This document shows, piece after piece, positions 17,476 through 26,460 of a stretch of 64,000 nucleotides of DNA (position 1 is its first letter; each line of letters begins with the position of its first letter). The translations under genes and the position numbers were made by a program. The notes below the pieces were generated by a model. The model was not told the origin of the DNA. It ran no database searches and worked only from the letters and a program-made list of their open reading frames with translations. The DNA is from CAYOEJ01 sp964403015 (GTDB lineage: Bacteria > Actinomycetota > Actinomycetes > Actinomycetales > Actinomycetaceae), in contig CAYOEJ010000007.1 of assembly GCA_964403015.1 (NCBI GenBank), positions 1-64,000 of the forward strand, in the 5' to 3' direction.

Positions 17476-18090
17476 ATGTCGCTAAAGACTCTAATCTCGA
17501 AGACCTTCCAGAAGTTCTCCAAGTGGGAGGTCGAATACGAGCCGCTACCGAAAAAGGCCGTTGTGATTGGCGCACCACACACGTCCTATTGGGATGGCAT
17601 TTTCATGGCGGTAGCGTTCTTCGATGCGGGGCGAGATTTCAAGTTTCTAGTGAAAAACTCGATGATCAATGGGCCGCTCAGTCCGCTCGTTAAGTGGGTG
17701 GGCGGCGTCGGCGTTAACCGGAGCGCCTCTAATGGCATGGTCAACGACATCGTCGGTCAGGCAAAGGATGCCGAGGACTTCCTTCTGGTGATCGCACCAA
17801 AGGGCACGCGCTCGCGCCGCGAGTACTGGAAGTCCGGCTTCTACCACATCGCCTACATGGCGGATATCCCCGTGGTGCTTGGCTACATCGATGCCGAAAA
17901 CAAGCGTTATGGCTGGGCAGGGTCCATCAAACTCACCGGTGATGTCAGCGCCGATATGGATAAAATTCGTGCTTTCTATGCGGACAAGGTAGGTAAGCGT
18001 CCGCACCTAGGTTGCGTCCCGAGGCTGCGAGTTGAGGACGAGGAGCCACAGCCACGACCCGAGGATGACGAGTCCGCTCAGCTACAATAA
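17476..18090 (+). CDS. PlsC-like 1-acylglycerol-3-phosphate acyltransferase
   Basis: Membrane-associated acyltransferase of 204 residues. The HX4D catalytic motif is PHTSYWD, and the acceptor-phosphate motif appears as APKGTRSRREYWKSGFYHIA in place of the common EGTRS. Hydrophobic segments flank both. It probably acylates lysophosphatidate or a related lipid. It begins 14 nt after the DsbA-like gene, preceded by AAGGAACACAC. The C-terminus is charged and acidic. Its precise substrate is uncertain because this short branch includes enzymes of glycolipid synthesis. Confidence 0.85.
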   Translation: MSLKTLISKTFQKFSKWEVEYEPLPKKAVVIGAPHTSYWDGIFMAVAFFDAGRDFKFLVKNSMINGPLSPLVKWVGGVGVNRSASNGMVNDIVGQAKDAEDFLLVIAPKGTRSRREYWKSGFYHIAYMADIPVVLGYIDAENKRYGWAGSIKLTGDVSADMDKIRAFYADKVGKRPHLGCVPRLRVEDEEPQPRPEDDESAQLQ

Positions 18091-18221
18091 GCGCTGATAA
18101 ACGGGACGTTATTCCCAAAATTCCGCAGCGCGACGCAGAAATGTGACATTCTTTGGTCTCCGACTGCCGTCAGTAGCGAATCTTCGATAGTCTTTCGTGC
18201 CATTTCTGCAAGAATTCGAAC

Positions 18222-18722
18222 ATGGTGAAGAAGAAATCAGATCAAAGCGGGGACACCAAGGATCCCAAGCTGACTCGATTAGAGGCGAGAAAGCTCCAGC
18301 GCGACGCCCTAGATTCTGTAAATTCGAACTTCAGCGTCATAATGACGATGCTGGAGAACCAGAATGTTCTACTCACCGGCGGCGCAGCTAGTACAAAGAA
18401 GCCTGATCCCGCCCATCAGTTCAGTTCCGACGTGGATATCAAAGCGGGTCTCGACAACATCGATATTGACTCCGTGTCATCTCAGTTAGCAGCGCTTGGC
18501 AGTCCCGTACGTCTTGAGATTCTTCGCCTGTGTGCGGACGGCCCCATGAAGGTCCGCGAGCTCGCAGATAAGCTCGGCAAGGGGACCACGGGTCAGGTTT
18601 ACCACCATCTACGCCAACTCACCGTGGCAAACTGGCTACGCTCAGCGGGCAAAGCAACCTACGAGATTAACGAGAAGCGTATTCCCGCTCTTCTCGCGAT
18701 CTTCAACGCCTCAGAAAGCTGA
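18222..18722 (+). CDS. ArsR-like winged-helix transcriptional regulator
   Basis: A protein of 166 residues: a charged N-terminal region (1-75) followed by a winged helix: ALGSPVRLEILRLCADGPMKVRELADKLGKGTTGQVYHHLRQL is helix-turn-helix plus recognition helix, and WLRSAGKATYEINE is the wing. No metal-binding cysteine pair of classic ArsR sensors is visible, so the signal is unknown. No convincing ribosome-binding site precedes the ATG. It stands alone, between an acyltransferase and a sugar kinase gene, and could regulate the latter. Confidence 0.8.
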   Translation: MVKKKSDQSGDTKDPKLTRLEARKLQRDALDSVNSNFSVIMTMLENQNVLLTGGAASTKKPDPAHQFSSDVDIKAGLDNIDIDSVSSQLAALGSPVRLEILRLCADGPMKVRELADKLGKGTTGQVYHHLRQLTVANWLRSAGKATYEINEKRIPALLAIFNASES

Positions 18723-18836
18723 ACCGACCGAAATCCTGAGACGGTCCACTATTTTCACTAGCAACTAAAGCTCCCCGCCGCGTCCAGCGACGGCATATGA
18801 TGTTGGGACTGAGAATCTCACCGTTAGGGGATGGCC

Positions 18837-20402
18837 GTGGCTAAGTTTCAGACGAAAATTGAAGACGCAGTCGAACCATTTGTGCTCGGGCTCGACGTCG
18901 GGTCCACAGCGAGTCGTGGCGGGCTTTACGACGCACGTGGTCTGCCGATTTACGGCCACAAGTTCAAGGTCCCACACACCTTTACTACCGGCACCGACGG
19001 CGAATCGACAATCGACCCCGATCAGGTAGTCGACGAGATCCGCGAGATCCTCGACCGCTGCGCACCCAAGGAACTTGCCGGAAAAATCGGTGGCGTGGCC
19101 ATTGATACGTTCTCCGCGTCGCTCGTGGGTGTGGGTTCGGATGGTCATGCCGTCACTCCCTGCTACACGTATGCGGACTCTCGTTCAAGCGCGCAGGTAA
19201 CGAAGCTACGCCAAGAGTTTGACGAGTCCGAAATGCAGCAGCGCACCGGCACTCGCTTTCACAACTCCTACCTGCTTCCCACTCTCCTGTGGCTCCGCGA
19301 GGAACACTCGGCACTCTTTTCCAAGGTAGATCGCTGGATGGCGCTCGGAGAGTATATCTATCACCGCATTCTTGGAGTGACCGCGATCGGGACGGCAGGT
19401 GCGGCGTGGACCGGCCTGCTCGATAGACGAAGCGGTGAATGGGATCGCGAACTCCTCGACTACTGCGGTGTTAGGCCCGAGCAGATGGGCGAGATTCGTG
19501 ATCCCGACCAACCGCTCGAGCCCGCAAACGACGACATAGCTCAGATCTGGCCCGCCCTCGAGGGCGCCAAATGGTTCCCCGTCATCGCAGACGGCCTCGC
19601 CTCCAACATTGGCGCAGGTGCCCCGGACGAAGACTCCATGGCCCTTTCGGCCGCTACCTCCGGGGCCATGCGCGTGGTCCTCCACGCCATTCCTGACGAA
19701 ATTCCCCCGGGTCTGTGGTGCTATCGCGTTGATCGCAACCGCTCGATTCTTGGAGGGGCTATTAACGACGTCGGTCGCGCGGTTTCGTGGGCGGACGAGA
19801 CTTTTGATTTGAGCGTTGCTTCCGCTGCGGATCACGATGTGGTGAGCGCTATTTCGGTGGTGGATCCGGAGCAGAATCAGCAAACTGATTACGATCACGG
19901 TGATCGGATAATGAGGCAGGACCCTAACGCCTCAACTCCACTCGTTTTGCCGTTTTTAACGGGTGAGCGGGCCACGGGATGGGCCGCGGGTGCTAAGGCG
20001 ATGATTGTCGATGTTGTTGCGGCATCGGACGGACCAGCCATGTACCGCGGAGTGATGGAAGGCGTCGCGCTTACCTATGTGCGAGTTCTGGATCAACTGA
20101 TCGAAGCGACTGGCAAACGGCCGGAGGAGATTCGTGCATCTGGGCGTATCACTCAGGATCTGCCTAACTTCCAGGCGGTCCTTGCGGATGCACTTAACGT
20201 TCCCGTGCTTCCCATCGACATCAAGCGTGCGACCCTTCACGGCACGGCGCTACTCGCTCTGGAAACTATTGCCCCCGATGTCGAGCGAGAAGATGTTCTA
20301 CTCGCGAATCGTTTTGAGCCTCGCGAGGATAATCGCGAACACTACGATCGCGCGATGAAGCGATTTAACGAGGTCTATGACGCTTTGATCGACGGCGCTT
20401 AG
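18837..20402 (+). CDS. FGGY-family carbohydrate kinase, gluconokinase/xylulokinase-like
   Basis: A sugar kinase of about 521 residues with actin-like ATPase fold. Visible are the N-terminal phosphate loop VLGLDVGSTASRGGLYD, the DTFSASLVG segment holding a catalytic-type aspartate, and the C-terminal FGGY signature region ending in RASGRITQDLPNFQAVLADAL. GAMRVVLHAIPDEIPPGLWCY recalls FGGY gluconate kinases, but substrate cannot be fixed. I prefer the GTG at 18837, because AGGGG lies 6-7 nt before it; the ATG at 18831 sits directly next to that stretch. The first 17 residues look disordered. Confidence 0.85.
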   Translation: MAKFQTKIEDAVEPFVLGLDVGSTASRGGLYDARGLPIYGHKFKVPHTFTTGTDGESTIDPDQVVDEIREILDRCAPKELAGKIGGVAIDTFSASLVGVGSDGHAVTPCYTYADSRSSAQVTKLRQEFDESEMQQRTGTRFHNSYLLPTLLWLREEHSALFSKVDRWMALGEYIYHRILGVTAIGTAGAAWTGLLDRRSGEWDRELLDYCGVRPEQMGEIRDPDQPLEPANDDIAQIWPALEGAKWFPVIADGLASNIGAGAPDEDSMALSAATSGAMRVVLHAIPDEIPPGLWCYRVDRNRSILGGAINDVGRAVSWADETFDLSVASAADHDVVSAISVVDPEQNQQTDYDHGDRIMRQDPNASTPLVLPFLTGERATGWAAGAKAMIVDVVAASDGPAMYRGVMEGVALTYVRVLDQLIEATGKRPEEIRASGRITQDLPNFQAVLADALNVPVLPIDIKRATLHGTALLALETIAPDVEREDVLLANRFEPREDNREHYDRAMKRFNEVYDALIDGA

Positions 20403-20418
20403 GAGAGCCGTCTTTCCG

Positions 20419-21000
20419 TCACCCTAGGTCTCTAGCCGTACCTTGCTCTCGTACTGCGCGCTTGCTTTCCTGGCGCAATAGGGCTTCCTTAAGTTCGGTG
20501 CCGCCGCCGTAGTTCCCGAGTTTTTGCGCGGCGCTGGCCGAACTGGGCAGGATCCTGTGGCACGGCACGATCAGAAACCAAGGATTTCGTGCGCATGCGC
20601 TGCCGGCAGCTCGCGCAGCGCCCGGGCTGCCGGCCTGCTCCGCTAGCTCCTTATATGTCATTGTTTGACCCTTGCCGAGCGTTGTCATCGCCTCCCACGC
20701 ACGCTGCTGAAATTCGCTGCCTGCATTCACCCGAGGCAGTGTGTCGAAGGAGTTTGCTTCGCCTCTCCCCCACGCGTCTAGCGCCGCAAAGGTGTCCTGG
20801 GCGGTTGCGCGCACACGCTGCGGAATCTCTGATGGGTCCGCCTCCGGCAAAATCGTCTCTAGCGCAACGGGATCGCCGAAGGTTGAGTAAACGAGGGCGC
20901 CGTCGTCGTCCACAACAAAAACAAACGGACGCGAGTCGATCACCGAATCTCCCGTGCGGAATCGGTAGACGAACTGGTGGTGTTCGCTCTTCGTGCTCAT
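20419..21000 (-). CDS. ogt: Methylated-DNA--protein-cysteine methyltransferase
   Basis: Suicide repair protein that removes alkyl groups from O6-alkylguanine. 193 residues. The C-terminal domain has the acceptor cysteine C147 in IVPCHRI, the DNA-binding TYKELAEQAGSPGAARAAGSACARNP and the end motif LGNYGGGTELKEALL. The N-terminal half is the usual divergent ribonuclease-H-like cap. It is divergent from the aldo/keto reductase gene with only 38 nt between them and convergent to the FGGY kinase gene. Confidence 0.95.
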   Translation of the reverse strand: MSTKSEHHQFVYRFRTGDSVIDSRPFVFVVDDDGALVYSTFGDPVALETILPEADPSEIPQRVRATAQDTFAALDAWGRGEANSFDTLPRVNAGSEFQQRAWEAMTTLGKGQTMTYKELAEQAGSPGAARAAGSACARNPWFLIVPCHRILPSSASAAQKLGNYGGGTELKEALLRQESKRAVREQGTARDLG

Positions 21001-21038
21001 AGCGCTACCCTACGCTCCGGCAGTGGGACAATAGAAGC

Positions 21039-21869
21039 ATGATTACTAAGCTAAATTCTGGCCACACCATTCCCTCCGTCGGTTTCGGCACCTATCTGGT
21101 GGATCCGAAGGATACAAAAGACACCGTCGCACTTGCGCTCTACGCAGGCTACCGCCATATCGACACCGCGCAGATGTACGGAAACGAGGCCGGTGTGGGT
21201 GACGCCCTCGTGGAAACAGCCACGAATCGCGAGGCTGTCTTCATCACCACCAAGCTCAATAACGGCAATCATGAACCCGACGTTGCACGTCGGACATTCG
21301 CGGAGTCGCTTGAGAAATTACAGACCGACTATGTGGACCTTTTCCTTATCCACTGGCCGCTCAAGATGCATTACAACGGTGATTTCGTCTCGACCTACAA
21401 GGTGATGGAAGAGTTCGTTGCCGATGGCCGCGCGCGATCCATCGGCGTATCGAACTTCCAGATCGCCCACCTCGAAGAGCTCCTCGAGGCCACCGACATC
21501 GTGCCAGCCGTGAACCAGATCGAACTCCACCCCTACTTCCAGAATCGGGAGCTTGCCAATTTCTGCCAAGAGAAGGGAATCGCCGTTGAATCGTGGTCCC
21601 CTCTCGGCCGCGGAAAGGAACTCGAGGATCCGGTCATTAAGGACATCGCCGGACGAATTGGCGCCAAGCCCTCGCAGGTAGTTCTTGCGTGGCACCGTTC
21701 AAAGGGATACATCACGATCCCGAAGTCGAGCAATCGCGAGCGCCAAGTCGAAAACCTCGATTCTCTCAACGTCACGCTCAGCGATTCAGATATTGCGGCC
21801 ATTGACGCACTCGATAAGGGTGAAGAAGGCAGGCAGGGTCCGAACCCTGATACATTTGCCAAGATCTAG
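21039..21869 (+). CDS. Aldo/keto reductase, 2,5-diketo-D-gluconate reductase type
   Basis: NADPH-dependent carbonyl reductase, 276 residues, (beta/alpha)8 barrel. The catalytic tetrad is visible: Asp in HIDTAQMYGNE, Tyr in the same motif, Lys in TTKLN and His in LFLIHWPLK. The cofactor site is IPKSSNRERQVENL. The AKR5 subgroup reduces 2,5-diketo-gluconate and small aldehydes; the true substrate is uncertain. The ATG has no clear Shine-Dalgarno sequence, and GACAAT ends 6 nt upstream, so it may be leaderless. A GC-rich hairpin lies just after the stop. Confidence 0.92.
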   Translation: MITKLNSGHTIPSVGFGTYLVDPKDTKDTVALALYAGYRHIDTAQMYGNEAGVGDALVETATNREAVFITTKLNNGNHEPDVARRTFAESLEKLQTDYVDLFLIHWPLKMHYNGDFVSTYKVMEEFVADGRARSIGVSNFQIAHLEELLEATDIVPAVNQIELHPYFQNRELANFCQEKGIAVESWSPLGRGKELEDPVIKDIAGRIGAKPSQVVLAWHRSKGYITIPKSSNRERQVENLDSLNVTLSDSDIAAIDALDKGEEGRQGPNPDTFAKI

Positions 21870-21872
21870 ACC

Positions 21873-21895
21873 CCTCGGGGCCGAGGTTTGTTGCT
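21873..21895 (+). terminator. Possible terminator after the aldo/keto reductase gene
   Basis: cctcg-gggc-cgagg, followed by TTTGTTGCTG. The stem is short and the T tract imperfect. Confidence 0.4.
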
Positions 21896-21988
21896 GCCTT
21901 TCCAGTGCGTAAACCGCCACAGTCAACACGCTGACCTCGGAGTATGATCTGAAATATCGCGCACTCGCGCGGCTCGGAAGGAAACATC

Positions 21989-22798
21989 ATGGTCACATTT
22001 GCATACACAATCGCAGGTTCAGAGGCTACCGGTGGAGCCGGTTTTCAGGTTGATCTGAAAACGTTCCATCAACTCGGAACCTATGGCATGGGCGCCCTCA
22101 CCTGCATCGTCTCTTTCGACCCGAATGACAGCTGGAATCACCGCTTCTTCCCTGTCCCACCACAGATTATTCGTGACCAGATTGAGGCGGCAACCAAGTC
22201 GCAGGACATCGACACCGTGAAGGTGGGCATGCTTGGCCATCCCGACACGATCGACGCAGTGGCCGATAGCTTGAAGGCGCAAGACTGGAAGAACATCGTC
22301 GTCGATCCCGTGCTCATCTGTAAGGGTCAGGAGCCAGGGCAGGCGCTGGACACGGACAACGCGCTACGCGAGAAGATTCTTCCGCTGGCAACAGTGGTGA
22401 CGCCGAATAACTTCGAGGCCCGTACGCTCGCGGGAATGGACGAACTCACGACCGTCGAGGATCTTGCCGAGGCCGCACGCCGCATCAGCGAATTGGGGCC
22501 GAAGTACGTGGTGGTCAAGGGCGGCATCGAGTTCCCCGGCGACGACGCCGTCGACGTCCTCTGGGACGGCGAGAAGGCAACAACCTACGCGGTTGAGAAG
22601 ATCGGTGAGGCGCGCGTGTCCGGTGCCGGCTGCACGCTTGCCGCCGCCATCACCGCCGAATTGGCCAAGGGCACGGACATCCATGACGCCGTCAAGATCG
22701 CGAAAGACGTTGTCACTCAGGGAATCCGCGAGCGCGTTTCTGCCAATACGCCATTTACCACCGTCTGGCAGGGCGCCTACGAAGTCGAGGCTAAGTAG
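21989..22798 (+). CDS. Pyridoxal/HMP kinase of the PdxK-ThiD family
   Basis: Ribokinase-superfamily kinase, 269 residues, that phosphorylates a vitamin B6 vitamer or hydroxymethylpyrimidine. Family features: TIAGSEATGGAGFQVDLKTF at the start, VVDPVLICKG in the middle, TPNNFEARTLAG, and the anion-hole/catalytic motif SGAGCTLAAAI with the catalytic-position Cys. The N-terminal TIAGSEATGGAG with Glu and the absence of thi genes favour a PdxK-like B6 salvage kinase, but ThiD activity is not excluded. GGAAGGAAACATC precedes the ATG. An HD-domain gene starts 2 nt after its stop, so they are one operon. Confidence 0.85.
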   Translation: MVTFAYTIAGSEATGGAGFQVDLKTFHQLGTYGMGALTCIVSFDPNDSWNHRFFPVPPQIIRDQIEAATKSQDIDTVKVGMLGHPDTIDAVADSLKAQDWKNIVVDPVLICKGQEPGQALDTDNALREKILPLATVVTPNNFEARTLAGMDELTTVEDLAEAARRISELGPKYVVVKGGIEFPGDDAVDVLWDGEKATTYAVEKIGEARVSGAGCTLAAAITAELAKGTDIHDAVKIAKDVVTQGIRERVSANTPFTTVWQGAYEVEAK

Positions 22799-22800
22799 GC

Positions 22801-23502
22801 ATGACCACCGCCGCCCAACTTTTCGAACCCGCACGGCAGTTCTTACGCGATCACCTCGATTCACGAACCGACGTGTCCGATTACGATCGGCGCTACCGCT
22901 TTGAGCACTGCGTGCGAGTTGCCGAGATTGGGCGGCAGGTTGCCGACGCCGAGGGCTTAGATTCCGATCTACTCGCCCTTGGCTGTCTCCTCCACGACGT
23001 GGGAAAGTTCGACGCCGAAGTACCGGTCGACCACGGTAGGGCCGGCGCGCTCATCGCGGTCGACTTCCTTCGGGCACAAGGCTTACCCGAAGATCAGGTT
23101 CGCGAACTAGGTGTAGGTATCGCCATGCACGTTGACGACCTGTGGCAGCCACGGGACGACGACGAAGGGACCGGTTACGATCGCCACGGACGGCCCTACT
23201 TTGATTTCGATTCCGATCCGAGCTTTGGTCCCTTTGACGGCAATCCAAGCGTTCTTTCGCGCTCAATTTCTGATTGCGACAACATCGATCGTTTTGGTGC
23301 CTATCGCATTGCCGATACCTTGCATCACTTCGATTTCCTTAACAAGGAAATTTCGCAGCAGCGTGAGATTGCCGCGCGGTTGAAGAATGTTGAACGGCTT
23401 TATGACCTCGAATGCGCCACTGAGACCGCGCAAGAGATGTGGATCGACCGTATCGATATGCAGGCGGAGTTTTACACCCGGCTCCACGCCGAAATTCGAT
23501 GA
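22801..23502 (+). CDS. HD-domain metal-dependent phosphohydrolase
   Basis: A cytoplasmic HD-superfamily protein of 233 residues. The metal ligands are the His in FEHCVRVAEIG, the HD pair in LLHDVGKFD, and a later Asp in SISDCDNIDRFG. HD proteins hydrolyse phosphomonoesters, nucleotides or cyclic nucleotides; no partner domain is present, so the substrate is open. It starts 2 nt after the PdxK/ThiD-like gene. It is convergent with dnaB; a weak CCCGCGA/TCGCGGG hairpin (23508-23538) lies between them. Confidence 0.85.
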   Translation: MTTAAQLFEPARQFLRDHLDSRTDVSDYDRRYRFEHCVRVAEIGRQVADAEGLDSDLLALGCLLHDVGKFDAEVPVDHGRAGALIAVDFLRAQGLPEDQVRELGVGIAMHVDDLWQPRDDDEGTGYDRHGRPYFDFDSDPSFGPFDGNPSVLSRSISDCDNIDRFGAYRIADTLHHFDFLNKEISQQREIAARLKNVERLYDLECATETAQEMWIDRIDMQAEFYTRLHAEIR

Positions 23503-23532
23503 TTTACCCCGCGAAAACACTAGTACAACTCT

Positions 23533-23601
23533 CGCGGGCTGCTCGCCGCCCTCATGAACGCTATTCGGCGCTCTCCGTATCCGCGGGCTATTCGCCGCCG
23601 A
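23533..23601 (-). repeat. Degenerate repeats around the dnaB stop codon
   Basis: cgcgggctattcgccgccg (23583-23601, containing the dnaB stop complement cta at 23588) is matched 17 of 19 by 23533-23551; a shorter related copy (ctattcggcg, 23561-23570) places a second TAG exactly 27 nt after the first, in frame. The third copy reads CAG instead of TAG. Confidence 0.65.
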
Positions 23602-24931
23602 AGTTGGAGAAACGCGCGTAGTGACCTTGGAAAGCTAGTTCGATCGCGCCAGTAGGACCGGATCGATGCTTGCCGATAATGACTTCTGCCGGCGGAACAT
23701 CCATAGTCTCCTCGCCCTGAGCGGGACGATGGATCAGCAGTACCACGTCGGCGTCCTGCTCGAGTGATCCGGACTCACGAAGGTCGGAAACCTGCGGGCG
23801 CTTAGACTCGCGGCGCTCAGTTTCACGGTTGAGCTGCGCGATGGCGATGATCGGAATCTCGAGCTCCTTGGCCAGAAGCTTGATCGCACGCGAGAATTCC
23901 GAGACTTCTTGCTGGCGAGACTCGGGGCTACGACCACCCGACGTAAGTAGCTGCAGGTAGTCAATGACGATGAGTTCGATCTTGTGCTGCTGGCGCATGC
24001 GCCGTGCCTTGGATCGAATCTCCATCATGGTGAGGTTCGGGGAATCGTCCACAATCAGTGGAGCTTCAGAAATCCGCTCAAACGTGCGGCTGATGCGCTC
24101 CCAATCTTGTGCGGAGAGATCACCCTTAATGAGTTTGTTGAGGAAAACCTCGGACTCTGCCGCGAGTAGGCGCATCACGAGCTCATTGCGGTTCATCTCG
24201 AGAGAGAAGAACGCAACTGGCTTGCGCTGTCGAATGGCGATGTTTCTACAAAAGTCCATCGCGATCGTCGTCTTACCCATACCCGGGCGAGCAGCAACGA
24301 TGATCATCTGGTTGGATCGCAAGCCGTTGAGGACATCGTCGAGGTCTGTGAAACCAGTGGCGAGACCGGCAAGGCCACCGTCGCGGTCAGCGTTCGCCTC
24401 GAGCTCTTCAAGCAGACCGGGAACGACCTCGCGCAAAGATGCATAATCAGAGGTGAGTCGCGAGTCAGTCATCGCGTAGACCTCTGACTGCGCCATGTTG
24501 AGCAGTTCGGTGACGTCGCCAACTTCGGTGTTGTATCCCAGCTGGACGATGCGCGTTCCGACCTCCACGAGGCTGCGAAGCTGCGCTTGCTCGCGGACAA
24601 TCTGTGCGTAGAAAGCAGCATTCGCCGCGGTGGGAACCGAGGAGACGAGGTCGTGAATGTACGTGCGCCCACCCACGCGGTCCAGTTCGCCGTGGCGTGC
24701 CAGTTCGGAGGACACCATGATGGCATCGGCTGGTTCACCACGTGCAAACAAATCCAAAATCGTGTTGAAAATCGTGGTGTGGGCGGGACGGTAGAAGTCC
24801 TCCGCGCGAAGAATTTCGCTGACGTCCGCGAGCGCATCCTTGCTTAGCATCATGCCGCCAAGAACAGAGCGCTCCGCCTCAATATCTTGGGGTGGCGTGC
24901 GCTCAAATGATGAATGCGAAACTTCAGTCAC
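23588..24931 (-). CDS. dnaB: Replicative DNA helicase
   Basis: Ring-shaped 5'-3' helicase of the replication fork, 447 residues, no intein. The N-terminal DnaG-interaction domain begins TPPQDIEAERSVLGGMML. The RecA-like C-terminal domain has Walker A ARPGMGKTTIAMDF, FFSLEMNRNELVMRLLA, the Walker B strand LIVIDYLQLL and the arginine-finger region VSDLRESGSLEQDADVV. The start is GTG with AGGAGG 6 nt upstream. The usual neighbours rplI and rpsR are about 7 kb away, behind a transporter block. DciA (62050), a helicase-loading factor of bacteria without DnaC, is in the same window. Confidence 0.97.
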   Translation of the reverse strand: MTEVSHSSFERTPPQDIEAERSVLGGMMLSKDALADVSEILRAEDFYRPAHTTIFNTILDLFARGEPADAIMVSSELARHGELDRVGGRTYIHDLVSSVPTAANAAFYAQIVREQAQLRSLVEVGTRIVQLGYNTEVGDVTELLNMAQSEVYAMTDSRLTSDYASLREVVPGLLEELEANADRDGGLAGLATGFTDLDDVLNGLRSNQMIIVAARPGMGKTTIAMDFCRNIAIRQRKPVAFFSLEMNRNELVMRLLAAESEVFLNKLIKGDLSAQDWERISRTFERISEAPLIVDDSPNLTMMEIRSKARRMRQQHKIELIVIDYLQLLTSGGRSPESRQQEVSEFSRAIKLLAKELEIPIIAIAQLNRETERRESKRPQVSDLRESGSLEQDADVVLLIHRPAQGEETMDVPPAEVIIGKHRSGPTGAIELAFQGHYARFSNFGGE

Positions 24932-25020
24932 GAGAATCCTCCTACCGATGAAGACTACGCGGCGCTACTACAGTAAGTCATTTCGGTGACCGGAAAGGGC
25001 AAATATTCACAGCTCGCAAA

Positions 25021-25052
25021 AGTGGGGCGCACTCTGGCGAGCGCGCCCCACT
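25021..25052 (-). terminator. Intrinsic terminator of the MetE-like gene
   Basis: agtggggcgc (25021-25030) pairs with gcgccccact (25043-25052), 10 bp with a 12-nt loop. On the minus strand the stem is followed by TTTTGCGAG. Confidence 0.65.
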
Positions 25053-25156
25053 CACTTTCGGTCGGCAACTTGAACAGGACTCATCTAGAAGAGGCCCCAC
25101 CTCGAGCAGTCCACTTGAAGGGCGGACCTTCTAGCCGAATCGATCTCCTCGGTCTC

Positions 25157-26368
25157 CTAGAAGAGACGATCCGACGCTATCCGGGCTCCTTCTACCAGCG
25201 ATTCAAGCTTTGCCCACGCGATGTCTCCATGAACACGTCCGCCCAGGCCACAGTCCGTGGATGCGATGACGTTCTCCGGCCCGACGACGTCGGCAAACCT
25301 CATAATTCGTTCTGCAACGAGCTCAGGGTGCTCGACAATATTCGTGGAGTGCGAGACCACGCCGGGAACGATAAGACGGCCTTCTGGTAGTGGGTGATCC
25401 TTCCAGACCTTCCACTCATGGGCGTGACGAGGTGATGCTCCCTCGAAGGAGAAAGATCCAGCATTGACCTGCAGACACTGGTCGATGATGACCTCGAACG
25501 GCACGTCGGTCGTGTGCGGACCATGCCAGGATCCCCAGCAGATATGTAGGCGCACAAGCTCAGGATCAATGCCCTCAAGCGCGCGGTTCAGCGCTTCGAT
25601 TCGCAGCTGGAGCCAATCCTGGAAATCCTCGACGGACGGTTCGGGATTAATCTGATCCCATGATTCCGCCAAATCCGGAGCATCAAGCTGGACAATAAGC
25701 CCAGCGTCGGTGATTGCCTTGTACTCGTGCGCTAGTGCGTCTGCACACGCGTTGAGCAGATCCTTTTCCGAGTCGTAGTACTTATTTGGGATGCGCGATG
25801 CGGATCCGGGCGAAATTGCTGCCATGAACCCGCGTTCGATGCCATTAGCATCCATAGCGGTTTTTAGAAGGTTCACGTCAGTCTTAACTGCTTCCTGCCC
25901 CGCATAAGTGAGCTCACCCGTGATGTGTGGGCTGCCGTGGCTAGCGGGCCCGTTCGGCCCCGCAAGAATTCCCGATGCCGGATCGAGATATGCATTAGTG
26001 AAGCGACTCCAGTCGCGCCGATCAAAGAAAGACGTCAATTGGATGTTGCCCGGCTCCGAGCGAGCTGGTGCCACATCCGCGTCTGACGAATCCTGCGTGA
26101 GTGTGAGCCCGCCGAACCGGCTGTAGGAATAGTTCCACCACGCGCCGAAGTCGATTGAGCCCAACATGATATGGCCATACTCGCCCTCGTTGACAATATC
26201 GATGCCGATATCCTTTTGACGTTTCACAACGGAATCAACCGCCGAACGCAAAATCTCATTGAACTCCTCATCACCAATGTCGCCGGCAAGGCGGCGATCG
26301 TTGGCTTCGAGCAGCTCGGGGTTGCGTGGGAGCGACCCCACGTGCGTGGTAAGAATCTTTTTTGACAT
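25157..26368 (-). CDS. MetE-like, cobalamin-independent methionine synthase II family protein
   Basis: A 403-residue zinc methyltransferase-type barrel corresponding only to the catalytic half of MetE (full MetE is about 750 residues). N-terminal TTHVGSLPRNPELL is typical of the COG0620 short group. Zinc ligands are likely the His and Cys of RLHICWGSWHGPH and the Cys of STDCGLGGR. Short homologues serve varied thiol or corrinoid methyl transfers, including XecA-like and core-MetE enzymes, so methionine synthesis is not certain. AAAGGAGG precedes the ATG. It has its own terminator. The CTCTTCTAG sequence at the stop recurs in frame 72 nt downstream. Confidence 0.82.
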   Translation of the reverse strand: MSKKILTTHVGSLPRNPELLEANDRRLAGDIGDEEFNEILRSAVDSVVKRQKDIGIDIVNEGEYGHIMLGSIDFGAWWNYSYSRFGGLTLTQDSSDADVAPARSEPGNIQLTSFFDRRDWSRFTNAYLDPASGILAGPNGPASHGSPHITGELTYAGQEAVKTDVNLLKTAMDANGIERGFMAAISPGSASRIPNKYYDSEKDLLNACADALAHEYKAITDAGLIVQLDAPDLAESWDQINPEPSVEDFQDWLQLRIEALNRALEGIDPELVRLHICWGSWHGPHTTDVPFEVIIDQCLQVNAGSFSFEGASPRHAHEWKVWKDHPLPEGRLIVPGVVSHSTNIVEHPELVAERIMRFADVVGPENVIASTDCGLGGRVHGDIAWAKLESLVEGARIASDRLF

Positions 26369-26460
26369 GAAAAGCCTCCTTTGACCTTTAGCCGAGCATA
26401 TGCAGGATCGGCAGCTACCCGACGAAGTCGCCCGAATGCCGAAATATGATGCACTTTCGA

